From Comamonadaceae bacterium (GTDB lineage: Bacteria; Pseudomonadota; Gammaproteobacteria; Burkholderiales; Burkholderiaceae_C): a DNA stretch of 42,299 bases. The notes under the pieces are model-generated. The model searched no databases. It was not told the origin of the DNA and saw only the letters and a list, made by a program, of their open reading frames with translations. This document shows, in pieces, positions 7,715 to 17,400 of this stretch. Every line of letters starts with the position of its first letter. The stretch's first letter is position 1. The translations under genes were made by a program, and so were the position numbers. The stretch spans positions 1 through 42,299 of the forward strand of contig JAAFJC010000027.1 of NCBI GenBank assembly GCA_013297925.1, read 5' to 3'.

Positions 7715-8365
7715 ATGGTTGATTTTTCTCTCTGGGATATTTTTCGCAATCTGCTTTTAGCGGGGCGGTGGACGGTGGCGCTGTCTTTAGTTGCGTTCAT
7801 CGGCGGCGGCTTGGTCGGGCTTGCGCTCCTGCTCATTCGACTCATGCCCAGCACCGTCGCGCAGCGCAGCGTGAGTGTGTATGTACAACTCTTTCAAGGC
7901 ACGCCTTTGCTGATGCAATTGTTCCTCGCCTATTTCGGCCTCGCACTGTTTGGCTTCAAAACCAGCGCCTGGTTTGCCGCAGCGCTGGCGCTCACGCTCT
8001 ACACCAGTGCTTTTCTCACCGAAATCTGGCGCGGCTGCGTGCAAGCGATTCCCAAAGGGCAATGGGAAGCGGCGGATTCGCTGGCCATGAGTTTTTTGGA
8101 AAAACTGCGCCATGTGATCTTGCCGCAAGCTGTGCGCATTGCGATTCCATCGACGGTGGGCTTTCTTGTGCAGGTGATCAAAGGCACGGCGCTGGCCAGC
8201 GTGATTGGCTTCATTGAGCTCACCAAAGCCGGCACGATGATCACCAATGCCACCTTCAAGCCCTTCGTGGTGTATTCCTGCGTGGCGCTGCTGTATTTCG
8301 CGCTGTGCTATCCCATCAGCTTCTACGCCCAACGTCTTGAAAGATCCTTGCATGGCTCCCGATAA
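7715..8365 (+). CDS. Amino acid ABC transporter permease 2
   Basis: This second 216-residue permease is homologous to the preceding one. YVQLFQGTPLLMQLFLAYFGL replaces the RNTP segment of its partner, and the EAA loop reads WEAADSLAMSFLEKLRHVILP. An in-frame start at 7646 would lie inside the upstream gene, so the ATG at 7715, giving MVDFSLWDIF, is chosen; it matches the usual N-terminus. Its 3' end overlaps the ATPase start by 14 bases, which implies translational coupling. Confidence 0.93.
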   Translation: MVDFSLWDIFRNLLLAGRWTVALSLVAFIGGGLVGLALLLIRLMPSTVAQRSVSVYVQLFQGTPLLMQLFLAYFGLALFGFKTSAWFAAALALTLYTSAFLTEIWRGCVQAIPKGQWEAADSLAMSFLEKLRHVILPQAVRIAIPSTVGFLVQVIKGTALASVIGFIELTKAGTMITNATFKPFVVYSCVALLYFALCYPISFYAQRLERSLHGSR

Positions 8366-9107
8366 ATCCGCGCCACCCATCGTGCAAATTCAAGGGCTTC
8401 GCAAATCCTTTGGCAGCAACGAAGTGCTCAAGGGGATTGACCTCAATGTCGCGCCCGGCGAAGTGATCGCCATCATCGGCAAAAGCGGCTCGGGCAAGAG
8501 CACGTTGCTGCGTTGTATCAACGGGCTCGAAGTGTTTCAAGCTGGCAACTTGAGCGTAGAAGGCCAGCCTTTGGTGCATAGCAAGCCGGAAGCCATGCGC
8601 GCCCTGCGCCAGCGCGTGGGCATGATTTTTCAGAGCTTCAATTTGTTTCCGCATTTGAGCGTCGGCAAGAATGTGATGCTTGCACCCAAGCTGGTGAAGA
8701 AAACCGAGCAGCCCAGCGGCGAAGTACAAGCGCGCAAGCTGCTGGATCGCGTGGGTCTCGCAGAGAAATTCGATGCCATGCCCGATCAACTCTCCGGTGG
8801 CCAGCAGCAGCGCGTGGCGATTGCGCGCGCGCTGGCGATGGAGCCTGCCGTTTTGCTCTGCGACGAAATAACTTCGGCACTTGACCCTGAATTGGTCGGC
8901 GAAGTGCTCAAAGTGGTGGAGAGCTTGGCTCAAGAGGGCATGACGCTGCTGATGGTCACGCATGAGATGAGCTTTGCCCGCAAGGTGAGCGATCGCGTGA
9001 TCTTCATGCACCAAGGCCGCGTGCACGAGATGGGCTCGCCGGCCGAGCTTTTCGGCAATCCGCAAACGTCCGAACTCAAGCAGTTCTTATCATCGCTCAC
9101 GGATTGA
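8352..9107 (+). CDS. Amino acid ABC transporter ATP-binding protein
   Basis: This 251-residue ATPase powers the two adjacent permeases. Walker A is GKSGSGKST near residue 43, the Q-loop lies at IFQSFNLFPHL, the signature is LSGGQQQRVAIARALA, and Walker B is LLCDE followed by ITSALDPE, where most relatives have P-T-S-A-L-D-P. The switch histidine is in VTHEMSFA. The ATG at 8352 is preferred over an upstream frame opening at 8247 because it places IVQIQGLRKSFG where the family begins. It overlaps the permease gene. Confidence 0.95.
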   Translation: MAPDKSAPPIVQIQGLRKSFGSNEVLKGIDLNVAPGEVIAIIGKSGSGKSTLLRCINGLEVFQAGNLSVEGQPLVHSKPEAMRALRQRVGMIFQSFNLFPHLSVGKNVMLAPKLVKKTEQPSGEVQARKLLDRVGLAEKFDAMPDQLSGGQQQRVAIARALAMEPAVLLCDEITSALDPELVGEVLKVVESLAQEGMTLLMVTHEMSFARKVSDRVIFMHQGRVHEMGSPAELFGNPQTSELKQFLSSLTD

Positions 9108-9137
9108 GTTGTCATCTAGCCGCCTTTTCTGAGGCGT

Positions 9138-10169
9138 ATGATGAAAAGCATGATGCATGTTGACTCATCTTTTCATAGCACCTTGCGCAGATTCCATGCC
9201 GGCGCAGTATTGATTTGCCTCATAATTTGGGGTATGAACACCGCTATTGCCCAAACCACTCCCTTCGATCTGCAAGGCCATCGCGGCGCGCGTGGGCTTT
9301 TGCCCGAGAACACGTTGCCCGCGTTTGAAAAAGCCATCGAACTGGGCGTCACCACGCTGGAGTTAGATGTGGGTGTAAGCAAGGATGGTAGCGTCGTCAT
9401 CAGCCATGATCGTGCCTTGAATCCCGAAATCACGCGCGATGCAAGCGGCGCTTACATCACTGCGCCACTGCTGGTGAACCGCCTAACGATGGCTGAGCTG
9501 AAAACTTACGACGTGGGCCGCATCAACCCTGAGAGCCCCTACGCCAAACGCTTTCCCGATCAGCAGGCAATAGACGCCACCCGCATGCCAGCGCTTTCTA
9601 CGCTCTTCAAGCGCGTGGAAGCAATCGGCGCGAAAAAGCTGCGCTTCAATATCGAAACCAAAATTTCGCCCGAAAAACACAATGACACCGTGAGTCCCGC
9701 CGTCTTTGCTCGCAAGCTGCTCGATGTGGTGCGCGAGCATGGCATGCAAAGCCGCGCCACCATTCAAAGCTTTGATTGGCGCACGCTGCAAATCATCAAA
9801 GAGCTGCAAAAAGGGCACACCAAAAAAGTACTCACTTCTTGCCTCACAGCCCAACAGCCTTGGGGCAACATCGTGCTGGGTGCAGACAAAGCGCCAAGAT
9901 GGACGGGCTCCGTCAGCGCGGCAGATCATCCTGATGTGCCCAGCATGGTCAAAGCCGCCGGCTGCGATATCTGGTCACCCTACTTTGCCGACATCTCACC
10001 CGCCTTGGTGAAAAAATCTCACGAACTTGGCTTGAAAGTCATCCCTTGGACGACCAACACCGAGGCCGAGATGACGGCTGTGATCGAAGCCGGCGTAGAC
10101 GGCCTGATCACCGATTACCCAGATCGTGCCCTGCCCTTGCTCACTCGCCTAGGAAAGACGATTCGATGA
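9138..10169 (+). CDS. glpQ: Periplasmic glycerophosphodiester phosphodiesterase
   Basis: It hydrolyses deacylated phospholipid glycerophosphodiesters to glycerol-3-phosphate and an alcohol. The GDPD barrel begins with QGHRGARGLLPENT, followed by LELDVGVSKDG and the ISHD catalytic region, and ends with DGLITDYPDR. An N-terminal hydrophobic segment ending AIAQT indicates export. Several ATG codons cluster at the start; GAGG at 9131 fits the second one (9141) best, so the start may be one codon later. The gene's 5' part, including most of the signal peptide, coincides with an interspersed repeat. Its stop overlaps the next small gene (ATGA). Confidence 0.93.
   Translation: MMKSMMHVDSSFHSTLRRFHAGAVLICLIIWGMNTAIAQTTPFDLQGHRGARGLLPENTLPAFEKAIELGVTTLELDVGVSKDGSVVISHDRALNPEITRDASGAYITAPLLVNRLTMAELKTYDVGRINPESPYAKRFPDQQAIDATRMPALSTLFKRVEAIGAKKLRFNIETKISPEKHNDTVSPAVFARKLLDVVREHGMQSRATIQSFDWRTLQIIKELQKGHTKKVLTSCLTAQQPWGNIVLGADKAPRWTGSVSAADHPDVPSMVKAAGCDIWSPYFADISPALVKKSHELGLKVIPWTTNTEAEMTAVIEAGVDGLITDYPDRALPLLTRLGKTIR
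9174..9228 (+). repeat. Interspersed repeat copy C (signal peptide of GDPD)
   Basis: CATAGCACC followed by TTGCGCAGATTCCATGCCGG matches the family core. Read in frame it encodes HSTLRRFHAGAVLICLII, the basic n-region and hydrophobic core of the signal peptide. Confidence 0.8.
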
Positions 10170-10450
10170 ACGCAGCAAGCGATCAACTCACCGCATTCAA
10201 CAGCCAGCTTGCGCAAATCCAAAGCGATCAATTACTCGCCAGCGCCTTCGTCACCCAAGCCCGCGCGCACACGGATCTGCTCCAAGCTCTGCCAGAGAAA
10301 TACAGCACCGTCTATCACGACCTGCTAGACCGCCTCGAATCCGGCGCACTGTTTTCCGAAGAAAGCTGCTCCTTCAGCCAGCGAGATTTGCTCGATAGCT
10401 TGGCGATGTGGGCAGCTAAAGCGCAGGCAGCATTGCAGCAAGCTTCATAG
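10166..10450 (+). CDS. Small hypothetical protein, coupled to GDPD gene
   Basis: This 94-residue soluble protein is not recognised. It is rich in Ala, Gln and Leu and looks helical, without a signal peptide, membrane segment or cysteine motif. The ATG at 10166 overlaps the upstream stop codon (ATGA), implying translational coupling. A longer frame from 10046 would lie inside the phosphodiesterase gene and is rejected. The last six bases overlap the convergent MerR-type gene. Confidence 0.6.
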   Translation: MNAASDQLTAFNSQLAQIQSDQLLASAFVTQARAHTDLLQALPEKYSTVYHDLLDRLESGALFSEESCSFSQRDLLDSLAMWAAKAQAALQQAS

Positions 10451-10912
10451 CGGCTGATGCCGCTTGCCCGTATGTCGCACGGGCGCAGTATCGGCCTGCG
10501 CATGCAAGGCCTCAATCAAATGGCAATGATCATCCTCACCATCACAGCGGCCACGCAGGTCAATCAAGTTTTTCTCCAATGCGCGTAGCTCCTTCAAGCG
10601 CTCGCGCACATGACCGATATGCTCATCCAGCGTATCCCGCGCTGTTTGGCAATCGCGCTTCTTGCGCAAATCTAGGCCAAGCAAGGTGCGCACTTCATCC
10701 AGCGTCATATCCAAGCTGCGCAATTGGCGGATAAAGCGCAGCTGATGCACATCTTCATCGCTATAAAAAGAATAGCTGTTCGCGCTGATTTCTTGCCGGC
10801 GAATTAGCTTTTCCTTCTGATAGAAGCGAATATTGGCCGGGTTCACACCGCTGAGCTTGGCAGCTTGGCCGATCAAATAGCCTGACGGGCTTTGGGGTTG
10901 AAGTAAAGGCAT
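10445..10912 (-). CDS. cadR: MerR-family Cd/Pb-type metal regulator (CadR/PbrR-like)
   Basis: This 155-residue dimeric activator untwists promoters with a long spacer when it binds metal. The N-terminal winged helix begins YLIGQAAKLSGVNPANIRFYQKE. A dimerisation helix follows, then the C-terminal metal loop GRCDGEDDHCHLIEALH. Cys88, Cys123 and Cys130 match the three-cysteine pattern of CadR/PbrR, not the CueR or MerR patterns. It is divergent from the CzcI/CzcCBA operon, and the shared gap carries its likely operator. Two further copies of that operator in the window suggest it controls three transcripts. The precise inducing metal (Cd, Pb or Zn) is inferred. Confidence 0.88.
   Translation of the reverse strand: MPLLQPQSPSGYLIGQAAKLSGVNPANIRFYQKEKLIRRQEISANSYSFYSDEDVHQLRFIRQLRSLDMTLDEVRTLLGLDLRKKRDCQTARDTLDEHIGHVRERLKELRALEKNLIDLRGRCDGEDDHCHLIEALHAQADTAPVRHTGKRHQPL
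10771..10820 (+). repeat. Possible interspersed repeat copy D (inside MerR gene)
   Basis: AATAGCTGTTCGCGCTGATT followed by TCTTGCCGGCGA resembles the family core. It is weaker than the others, and the protein here aligns with other MerR proteins without an insertion, so chance similarity is possible. Confidence 0.35.
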
Positions 10913-10915
10913 GGC

Positions 10916-10946
10916 TTGACCTTGAAGTGACTTGAAGGTTTGTAAT
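10916..10946 (+). promoter_or_regulatory. MerR-type operator/promoter 1 (CzcI/CzcCBA operon)
   Basis: The -35 TTGACC (10916-10921) and -10 TGTAAT (10941-10946) are separated by 19 bases, the over-long spacer typical of MerR targets. The dyad with half-site ACCTTGAAGT (10919-10939) lies between them, with one mismatch. It starts just outside the divergent regulator gene. The predicted transcript start is near 10953, giving an untranslated leader of about 80 bases. Confidence 0.85.
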
Positions 10947-11035
10947 ATAGCTCGTGAAGCTTAATTCCCCTAAAAATAAGGGTACATAAGCCTCATCATT
11001 CAGTCTGATACTTTGGCTTCACCTAGAATCAAATC

Positions 11036-11398
11036 ATGAGAAACCTCTGGCGAACCTTACTGCTGATTGCACTATGTATGCAGCTGCCATTGAGTGCACT
11101 GGCTTCTTACGCGGCTGTATTGCCGCACAGCCACGATCATTCGCATTCTCATTCGGCAGCTACGCCCTCGCACATATCCCATACCCCAGCTGATGCTGAT
11201 CAGGAACACAGCAGCATCGCATCAGACTGTGCCGCTGCGCACCACCATTGCGGCGCATCTCACCTCAGCCTGATGGTGCAGACCCTCCCGTCCGTTTTCA
11301 TCCACTCTGAGCGCCAAAGCTTCGATCTGCGCGCAGAGGCGTTTTCACCCACCCAGCTGATCCCAAGCATCGAACGCCCCAAGTGGGCGTCCGTCTGA
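11036..11398 (+). CDS. CzcI-like His-rich periplasmic protein
   Basis: This 120-residue exported protein has a signal peptide ending near ALASYA and a metal-binding-type tract HSHDHSHSHS, followed by a second His/Cys tract AAHHHCGASH. Small His-rich proteins of this type (CzcI and relatives) precede czcCBA operons in Cupriavidus and related bacteria, where they are thought to modulate metal resistance. It is the first gene after the CadR-type operator. The family assignment rests on position, size and composition more than on sequence, so a general periplasmic metal chelator is an alternative. Confidence 0.7.
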   Translation: MRNLWRTLLLIALCMQLPLSALASYAAVLPHSHDHSHSHSAATPSHISHTPADADQEHSSIASDCAAAHHHCGASHLSLMVQTLPSVFIHSERQSFDLRAEAFSPTQLIPSIERPKWASV

Positions 11399-11412
11399 TT
11401 TCAAAGCGTTTC

Positions 11413-11451
11413 TGACGATTGCGCTGCTTCTGTAGCAGCTTCGTCATTTTC
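11413..11451 (+). terminator. Hairpin with short T-run between CzcI-like and CzcC-like genes
   Basis: TGACGA (11413-11418) pairs with TCGTCA (11441-11446) and GCTGCT (11423-11428) with AGCAGC (11434-11439), followed by TTTTC. The stem is interrupted by an internal loop and the T-run is short. A partial terminator that lowers pump expression relative to the first gene is plausible. Confidence 0.5.
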
Positions 11452-11481
11452 TTCACGCACGGGCTTGAAGCCCTAAATCAG

Positions 11482-12729
11482 ATGACTATTTCTCTCCATT
11501 TCAAAACATGGGTGTGTTGGCTTGGTTTGGCGACCGCATGCCTTGCAGCCTCAGCCCAGCCATCGACATCACCACTTGCCACAACCAGTCTGCGCGAAGC
11601 GCTTGAATCGGCGTGGCAGCGCCATCCTTGGCTGCAAAGCGAGGCCAATCGCCGGGCCGAGCTCGCGGGGCGCAAGCTGCAAACGCAGAGCCTCATCTCG
11701 GCAGCGCCCACCATTGGCTTAGCGCACAGCACAGATCGCATCGGCAGTAACAGTGGCCTGCGGGGGCTGGAAGTGGAGCTGAGCGCGCCGCTGTGGAATG
11801 CTGGCCTGCGTTCTGCCACGCAAAGCCAAATTGAACGCGATGAACAGCGCTTTTTGCTCGCTGGCCAAGCCGCCAAGCTCAAGCTCTCTGGCGAGCTGCG
11901 CGAGCTTGCAGCCCGCTATGCCATAGCGCAATCGGATCAACTGCTGGCCAAGCGCAAAGTTTCGGAAGCGCAAAGCCTGGCCGATGATGTGACCAAGCGC
12001 GTGAGAGCTGGCGATGTGGCAAGGGTAGACAACTTGATGGCTCAAAGCGCAGTGGCGTTGGCGCAAAGCCAGCTTGAAACCGCACAAACTGAACTGTTTG
12101 CCCTGCAAAATCAATGGCAAACCATGGCGGGCTCGAGCACTGCGCCCGCGCCGCTGCCCAGTACACCTACGGCGCTCACAGCCCGGGGCAATGAGTTGCA
12201 AATCCACCCGCAATGGCAAGAAGCGCAAGCGACAGTGAATGCCCTACAAGCCAAGCTAGCCACCACACTGGCCGATTCGCGAGACCCGATGGAAGTAGGC
12301 ATCACAGCCATGCGCGAGCGATCCGCCAGCGGTAGCCCTAGTGAAACCAGTATGAAATTCGCCCTGCGCGTGCCTTTGGGCGGCGCTAGCCGCAACACCG
12401 CCAAGGCATCAGCGGCGCGCGCTGAATTGGACGAAGCGCAAACGACATTTCAAAGCACCGAGCGCCAATTGCTGGCGGAGCAAAACACGGCGCGTGCACA
12501 AATCGCCTCTGCCCAGCGCTCCCTCGCACTGGCTGAGCAACGCGCCAAGCTCGCTGCCGAAGCGCAAAGCCTCTACGCCAAAGCCTACCGCTTGGGCGAG
12601 AGCGATTTGGCTACGCGCCTGCGCGCCGACAACGAAAAATTCGATGCTGATTTGGCGCTCAGCCGCGCCCAGCTTCAACTCCAGCGCGCTCAATCACAAC
12701 TGCAACACAGCCTAGGGCTCCTGCCATGA
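11482..12729 (+). CDS. TolC-family outer membrane factor (CzcC-like)
   Basis: This 415-residue outer-membrane channel is the exit duct of the heavy-metal RND pump. After a signal peptide (ATACLAASAQ) come two repeats of long Ala/Gln-rich helices typical of the OEP fold, beginning TSLREALESAWQRHPWLQSE. The ATG at 11482 gives a clean signal peptide; an in-frame start at 11419 would add residues ahead of it and is rejected. The stop overlaps the adaptor start (ATGA). Length fits CzcC. Confidence 0.9.
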   Translation: MTISLHFKTWVCWLGLATACLAASAQPSTSPLATTSLREALESAWQRHPWLQSEANRRAELAGRKLQTQSLISAAPTIGLAHSTDRIGSNSGLRGLEVELSAPLWNAGLRSATQSQIERDEQRFLLAGQAAKLKLSGELRELAARYAIAQSDQLLAKRKVSEAQSLADDVTKRVRAGDVARVDNLMAQSAVALAQSQLETAQTELFALQNQWQTMAGSSTAPAPLPSTPTALTARGNELQIHPQWQEAQATVNALQAKLATTLADSRDPMEVGITAMRERSASGSPSETSMKFALRVPLGGASRNTAKASAARAELDEAQTTFQSTERQLLAEQNTARAQIASAQRSLALAEQRAKLAAEAQSLYAKAYRLGESDLATRLRADNEKFDADLALSRAQLQLQRAQSQLQHSLGLLP

Positions 12730-14405
12730 AACATATTTCCTCTTTCACCCGCGCACTTCGTATGTGCGCAGCCGCTTTCGTGGCCGCCTTCAGCCTGTCT
12801 GCACTCGCTGGCCCCGGCCATGATCATGGCGATGAAGCGCCTGCGGCTACCGGCACAGCATCTCCTCGCGTGAGCACACACTCTGACTTGTTTGAGCTGG
12901 TTGGCATCGTCAGTCACAACAAGATGACGATTTATCTGGATCGCTTCAGCACCAATGAGCCGATCACCCAAGCGCAGATTGAACTAGAAATTGCGCAAGA
13001 TAAATCACCCCTCAAGCTCATTGCGAAAGCAGAAGCAGATGGCACATTCAGTGTGACGAACGATCTGCTGGAAAAGCCCGGCGCCTATGCTTTGAGCTTT
13101 ACCGTGACCGCAGGCAAAGACACTGATCTCTTAGCTGGCGAGCTGAAAATCGGCCAAGAGGCTGCTGCCCATTCGCATGACAGCCCATCAACCATGCCGT
13201 GGCTTCGCTATGCAGCTTATGCCGCCGCTGCCTTGCTGGCTGCTCTGATGGCGGCATTTGCATGGCGCAGAAAGCGCCGCAGCGCCTTCACATCCGTCTC
13301 GGCAATCACAGCTGGTTTGATCGCAATCGCCGCTTTGCAAAGCCCGCAATCGGCCATAGCAGGCCCCGGCCATGATCATGGCGACGCCGCACCAGCAGCC
13401 AGCAGCAATGCGCCCAAGCGCTTGCCCGATGGCAGCGTGTTTTTACCCAAACCGAGCCAACGCCAATTGCTGGTGCGCACCATTCCTGTCACCGCCGAAT
13501 CAGCTGCGCAAACTGTGGAGCTCCTAGGCCGCGTGATCTCTGATCCGAATGCGGGCGGCAAAGTGCAGCCCACGCAAGCTGGCCGCATTGAAGCTTCAGC
13601 GCGTGGCCTGCCTACGCTGGGGCAAGCGGTGCGTAAAGGCGAAGTGCTGGCCATCGTGCGCCCTACCGTCTCTGCGATTGAGCGCGCCAACCAAGGCGCG
13701 CAGAGCGCCGATCTGCGCAGCAACTTAGAGCTCGCGCGCAAGCGCTTGGCAAGGCTGGAGCAGCTAGAAGGCACAGTGCCGCAAAAAGACATTGAAGCGG
13801 CGCGTGCCGATGTACAAAGCCTCTCGCAAAGGGCAGCGCTTGTTGCGCCCAGCGTCTCTACGGTGGAAACCTTGATAGCTCCGGTCTCAGGCGTGATCGC
13901 AGCCAGCAATGTGGTGGCCGGCCAAGTGGTGGATGCGCGCGAAGTGCTGTTTGAAATCGTCGATCCTGCGCGGCTGATGATTGAGGCCACGGCTTTTGAT
14001 GCCAGCATCTTGAGCAATATCGCCTCGGCCAATCTGGCGCTGCCGCAAAACCAAAGCGCTGCGCTGCGCTTCAGCGGCGCGGGGCGCACGCTGCGGGAAG
14101 GTGCGATTCCGTTGCAATTTCGTACCAATGGCACAACCGCATTGCCTTTGGTCGTAGGCCAAAGCGTGAAAGTGATCGTGCAAACCAAATCACAAACGCA
14201 AGGCTTCATCGTGCCCAATGCGTCAGTGGTGAAAAACCCGAGCAACCAAGACATCGTGTGGGTGCATACCGGCGAGGAGCAATTTGCCGCGCGCACGGTG
14301 CGCTGGCAAGCATTGGATGGCGCACGCGTCACGGTGATTGATGGCCTCAAAGCCGATGAGCGCGTGGTGACCCAAGGTGCGGCCTTGCTCAATCAAGTGC
14401 GTTAA
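12726..14405 (+). CDS. RND periplasmic adaptor (CzcB-like) with extra N-terminal module
   Basis: The adaptor links the inner-membrane pump to the outer-membrane channel. This protein has 559 residues, longer than usual. A signal peptide ends at SALAG and is followed by GPGHDHGDEAP, a periplasmic domain (residues 50-145), a membrane helix (about 160-180), a basic RRKRR loop, then a second signal-like helix that again ends AIAG followed by GPGHDHGDAAP. The adaptor proper starts near residue 225, with barrel-sandwich and coiled-coil segments (LARKRLARLEQLEGTVPQKDI). The duplicated junction suggests fusion of two exported proteins. The first domain resembles the 123-residue protein downstream of the pump. 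The gene is coupled to the CzcC-like gene by an ATGA overlap. Confidence 0.9.
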   Translation: MKHISSFTRALRMCAAAFVAAFSLSALAGPGHDHGDEAPAATGTASPRVSTHSDLFELVGIVSHNKMTIYLDRFSTNEPITQAQIELEIAQDKSPLKLIAKAEADGTFSVTNDLLEKPGAYALSFTVTAGKDTDLLAGELKIGQEAAAHSHDSPSTMPWLRYAAYAAAALLAALMAAFAWRRKRRSAFTSVSAITAGLIAIAALQSPQSAIAGPGHDHGDAAPAASSNAPKRLPDGSVFLPKPSQRQLLVRTIPVTAESAAQTVELLGRVISDPNAGGKVQPTQAGRIEASARGLPTLGQAVRKGEVLAIVRPTVSAIERANQGAQSADLRSNLELARKRLARLEQLEGTVPQKDIEAARADVQSLSQRAALVAPSVSTVETLIAPVSGVIAASNVVAGQVVDAREVLFEIVDPARLMIEATAFDASILSNIASANLALPQNQSAALRFSGAGRTLREGAIPLQFRTNGTTALPLVVGQSVKVIVQTKSQTQGFIVPNASVVKNPSNQDIVWVHTGEEQFAARTVRWQALDGARVTVIDGLKADERVVTQGAALLNQVR

Positions 14406-14417
14406 AGCGAGTGATGT

Positions 14418-17400
14418 ATGTTTGACAAACTCGTTCATTCCGCCATGGGCAATCGGCTCATGGTGATGATTCTGGCCGCTGTGCTTTTGATTTTTGGAGC
14501 GCTCTCGCTCATCAAAATGCCGGTGGATGTGTTCCCTGATCTCAATAAACCGACCGTGACCTTGCAAGCCGAGGCCGGCGGCATGGCACCGGAAGAAGTT
14601 GAGCAGCGAATTACCTTGCCGTTAGAAACCGCGATGAGCGGCATGCCCGGTGTGGAGAGCGTGCGCTCGGTCTCCAGCGTGGGCTTAGCATTTGTGTATG
14701 TGACGTTTGACTGGAAGACAGATATTTTCCGCGCTCGGCAAATGGTCAGTGAGCGCCTGTCTTCCGTGCGCGGGCAATTGCCCAGCGGCGTAGAGCATGT
14801 GGGCATGGGGCCGATCAGCTCGATCATGGGCGAGATCATGCTGGTGGCTTTACCGGTGGATACAGCCAAGACCACGCCGATGGCTGTGCGCGAGTATGCA
14901 GATTTTGTGATGCGGCCTCGTTTGCTGACGATTCCGGGGATTGCGCAGGTGATTCCGATTGGCGGAGAAGTGCGCCAATACCAAGTGCAGCCGGATACGG
15001 CGCGGATGGCCGCTTTAGGTATCACGCTGGAGCAGATGGAGGCTGCCGTGCGCGGCTTCTCTCGCAATTCCAGCGGCGGCTTTTTGGAGCTCAATGGCCG
15101 CGAGTATTTGATTCGCAACATTGCGCAAACCACGCGCTTGGAAGATTTGCAAAAGTTGCCCGTGGCCTTTAGAAATTCTCAAGCGATTCAGCTCTCGCAG
15201 GTTGCGCAGGTCACGTTTGCGCCGGCCATCAAGCGCGGCGATGCAGGCCTCAACGGCAAGCCTGCCGTGATCATGGGCATTCAAAAGCAACCGGATGCGG
15301 ATACGGTGAAGCTCACCAAGCAGGTAGAAACGGCGCTGGCGGAGCTGAGCAAAGGCTTGCCCGCTGGAATGGGCAAGCCGCAGGTGACGATGCGCCAAGC
15401 CACTTTCATCGAAACGTCGATCAGTACGCTTCAAGGCAAACTCATGGCAGCTGGCGTGATCGTGGCGCTGATCTTGTATTTGTTTCTGCAAAACGCACGC
15501 ACCACGATCATCTCGCTCACGGCCATTCCCATTTCCATGGCAATCACTTTGCTGATCTTCAATTACTTTGGCTTGGGCATCAACACCATGACATTGGGTG
15601 GCTTGACGATTGCGATTGGCGAGCTGGTGGATGATGCAGTGGTGGGTGTGGAAAACGTGCTGCGTCGATTGAAGATGCAGCGCGAATCAACCGACAAGCC
15701 CCATATCGGCCCACTGGAGTTGATTGCCAAAGCCACGCTCGAGGTGCGCTCGGGCATCGTGATTGCTACCGTGATCATCGTGTTGGTGCTCATTCCTTTG
15801 TTCTTTCTCCCCGGCATTGAAGGCCGCTTGATGCAGCCGCTGGCGGTGGCGTATATCGTTTCGCTGCTGGCATCGATGATCGTTTCTGTCACGCTCACGC
15901 CGGTGATGGCTTTTTATCTGCTGCCTAAGATGAAAAATCTGGATCATGGCGATACGCGCGTGCAGGCTTGGGTCAAAGCGCGCTACCAAGCGGCGCTCGC
16001 CTTCGTGCTGCGCACGCCTCGCGTGTGGCTCTCTGCGGGCGCGGCTGCGGCTGTGCTCTCGGCAGTGGCTGTGCCTTTCTTTGCCACCACGTTTTTGCCA
16101 CCGTTTAACGAGGGCGTGGCCCTGGTCGGCATCCGGCTCAATCCGGGCACCACGCTCAGCGAATCCGTGCGCATTGGCGCGATTGCAGAGAAAGCAATTG
16201 CGGGTGTGCCCGAGGTTGACAACGTGGGCCGCCGCTCAGGCCGCGCGGAGCTGGATGAGCATGCGGAAGGCGTACATGTGTCTGAGCTGGATGTGAAGCT
16301 GAGGCGCAGCGAGCGTAGCGTGGAGGCGATTTATGCCGATATCCGCACACGCTTGGCCAGCTTGCCCGCCGCCATTGGCCTCGGGCAGCCCATCAGCCAC
16401 CGCATTGATCACATGCTCTCTGGCGTGCGCACGCAAATTGCGATCAAGATTTTTGGCGATGATCTCGATACGCTGCGAGCGCAAGCGGAGAGCCTGCGCG
16501 TCAAGCTTTCGGCTGTGCCCGGCATCGTCGATTTGGAAGTAGAAAAGCAGGTGCTCACGCCGCAAATCAAAATCAATGTGCATTACGACAAAGCACTGGC
16601 CGTGGGCTTGCCGCCGGCCAAGCTGTTGAAAGAGCTGCAAATGATGGTGGATGGAGAGCAGCTTGCGCAAGTGGTGGAAGGTAATCGGCGCTTTAATTTG
16701 GTAATCCGTTTGCCGGATACGGCGCGCGGCATCGAAGGTTTGAGTGGTTTGATGATCGACACGCCCGCCGGCCGCGTGCCTCTCAGCACCCTAGCGACGA
16801 TTGAAGAATCCGATGGCCCGAATCAAATCAGCCGCGACGACAGCCGCCGCCGCATTGTGATTGCCGCCAACACACAAGGCCGTGCCATGAGCGACGTTGT
16901 GGCTGATTTGCGCGCCGTGTTGGCCGAGACCAAGATGCCAGCGGGCTATTTCACCACCATCGGCGGCCAATTCCAAGCGCAAGAAGAGGCTTCGCGCTTG
17001 ATTGGCTTGCTCTCGATCATTTCTGTGGCGGTGATTTTTTTGATTCTGTATTCCCGCTATCGCTCAGCTACTTTGGCGGGCATCATCATGGCCAATATTC
17101 CGCTGGCTTTGGTGGGCGCGGTGGTTGGCTTATGGCTATCCGGCCAGCCGTTGTCAGTGGCCGCTTTGGTGGGCTTCATCACGCTCTCCGGCATTGCCAT
17201 TCGCAATGGCATTCTCAAAGTCTCGCACTATGTGAACCTCTGCGCTTTTGAGGGCGAGACGTTTAACGACGCGATGCTCATGCGCGGCTCGCTGGAGCGG
17301 CTTACGCCTGTGCTCATGACGGCCTTGGTCGCGGCTCTCGCGCTAGCGCCTTTGCTCTTTGAAGCCGATATGCCGGGCACAGAAATCTTGCATCCCGTGG

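Noticed and set aside
13376-14392. 338-codon open frame opposite the RND adaptor
   Set aside because: Antisense shadow of a well-supported gene; no domain or start signal.
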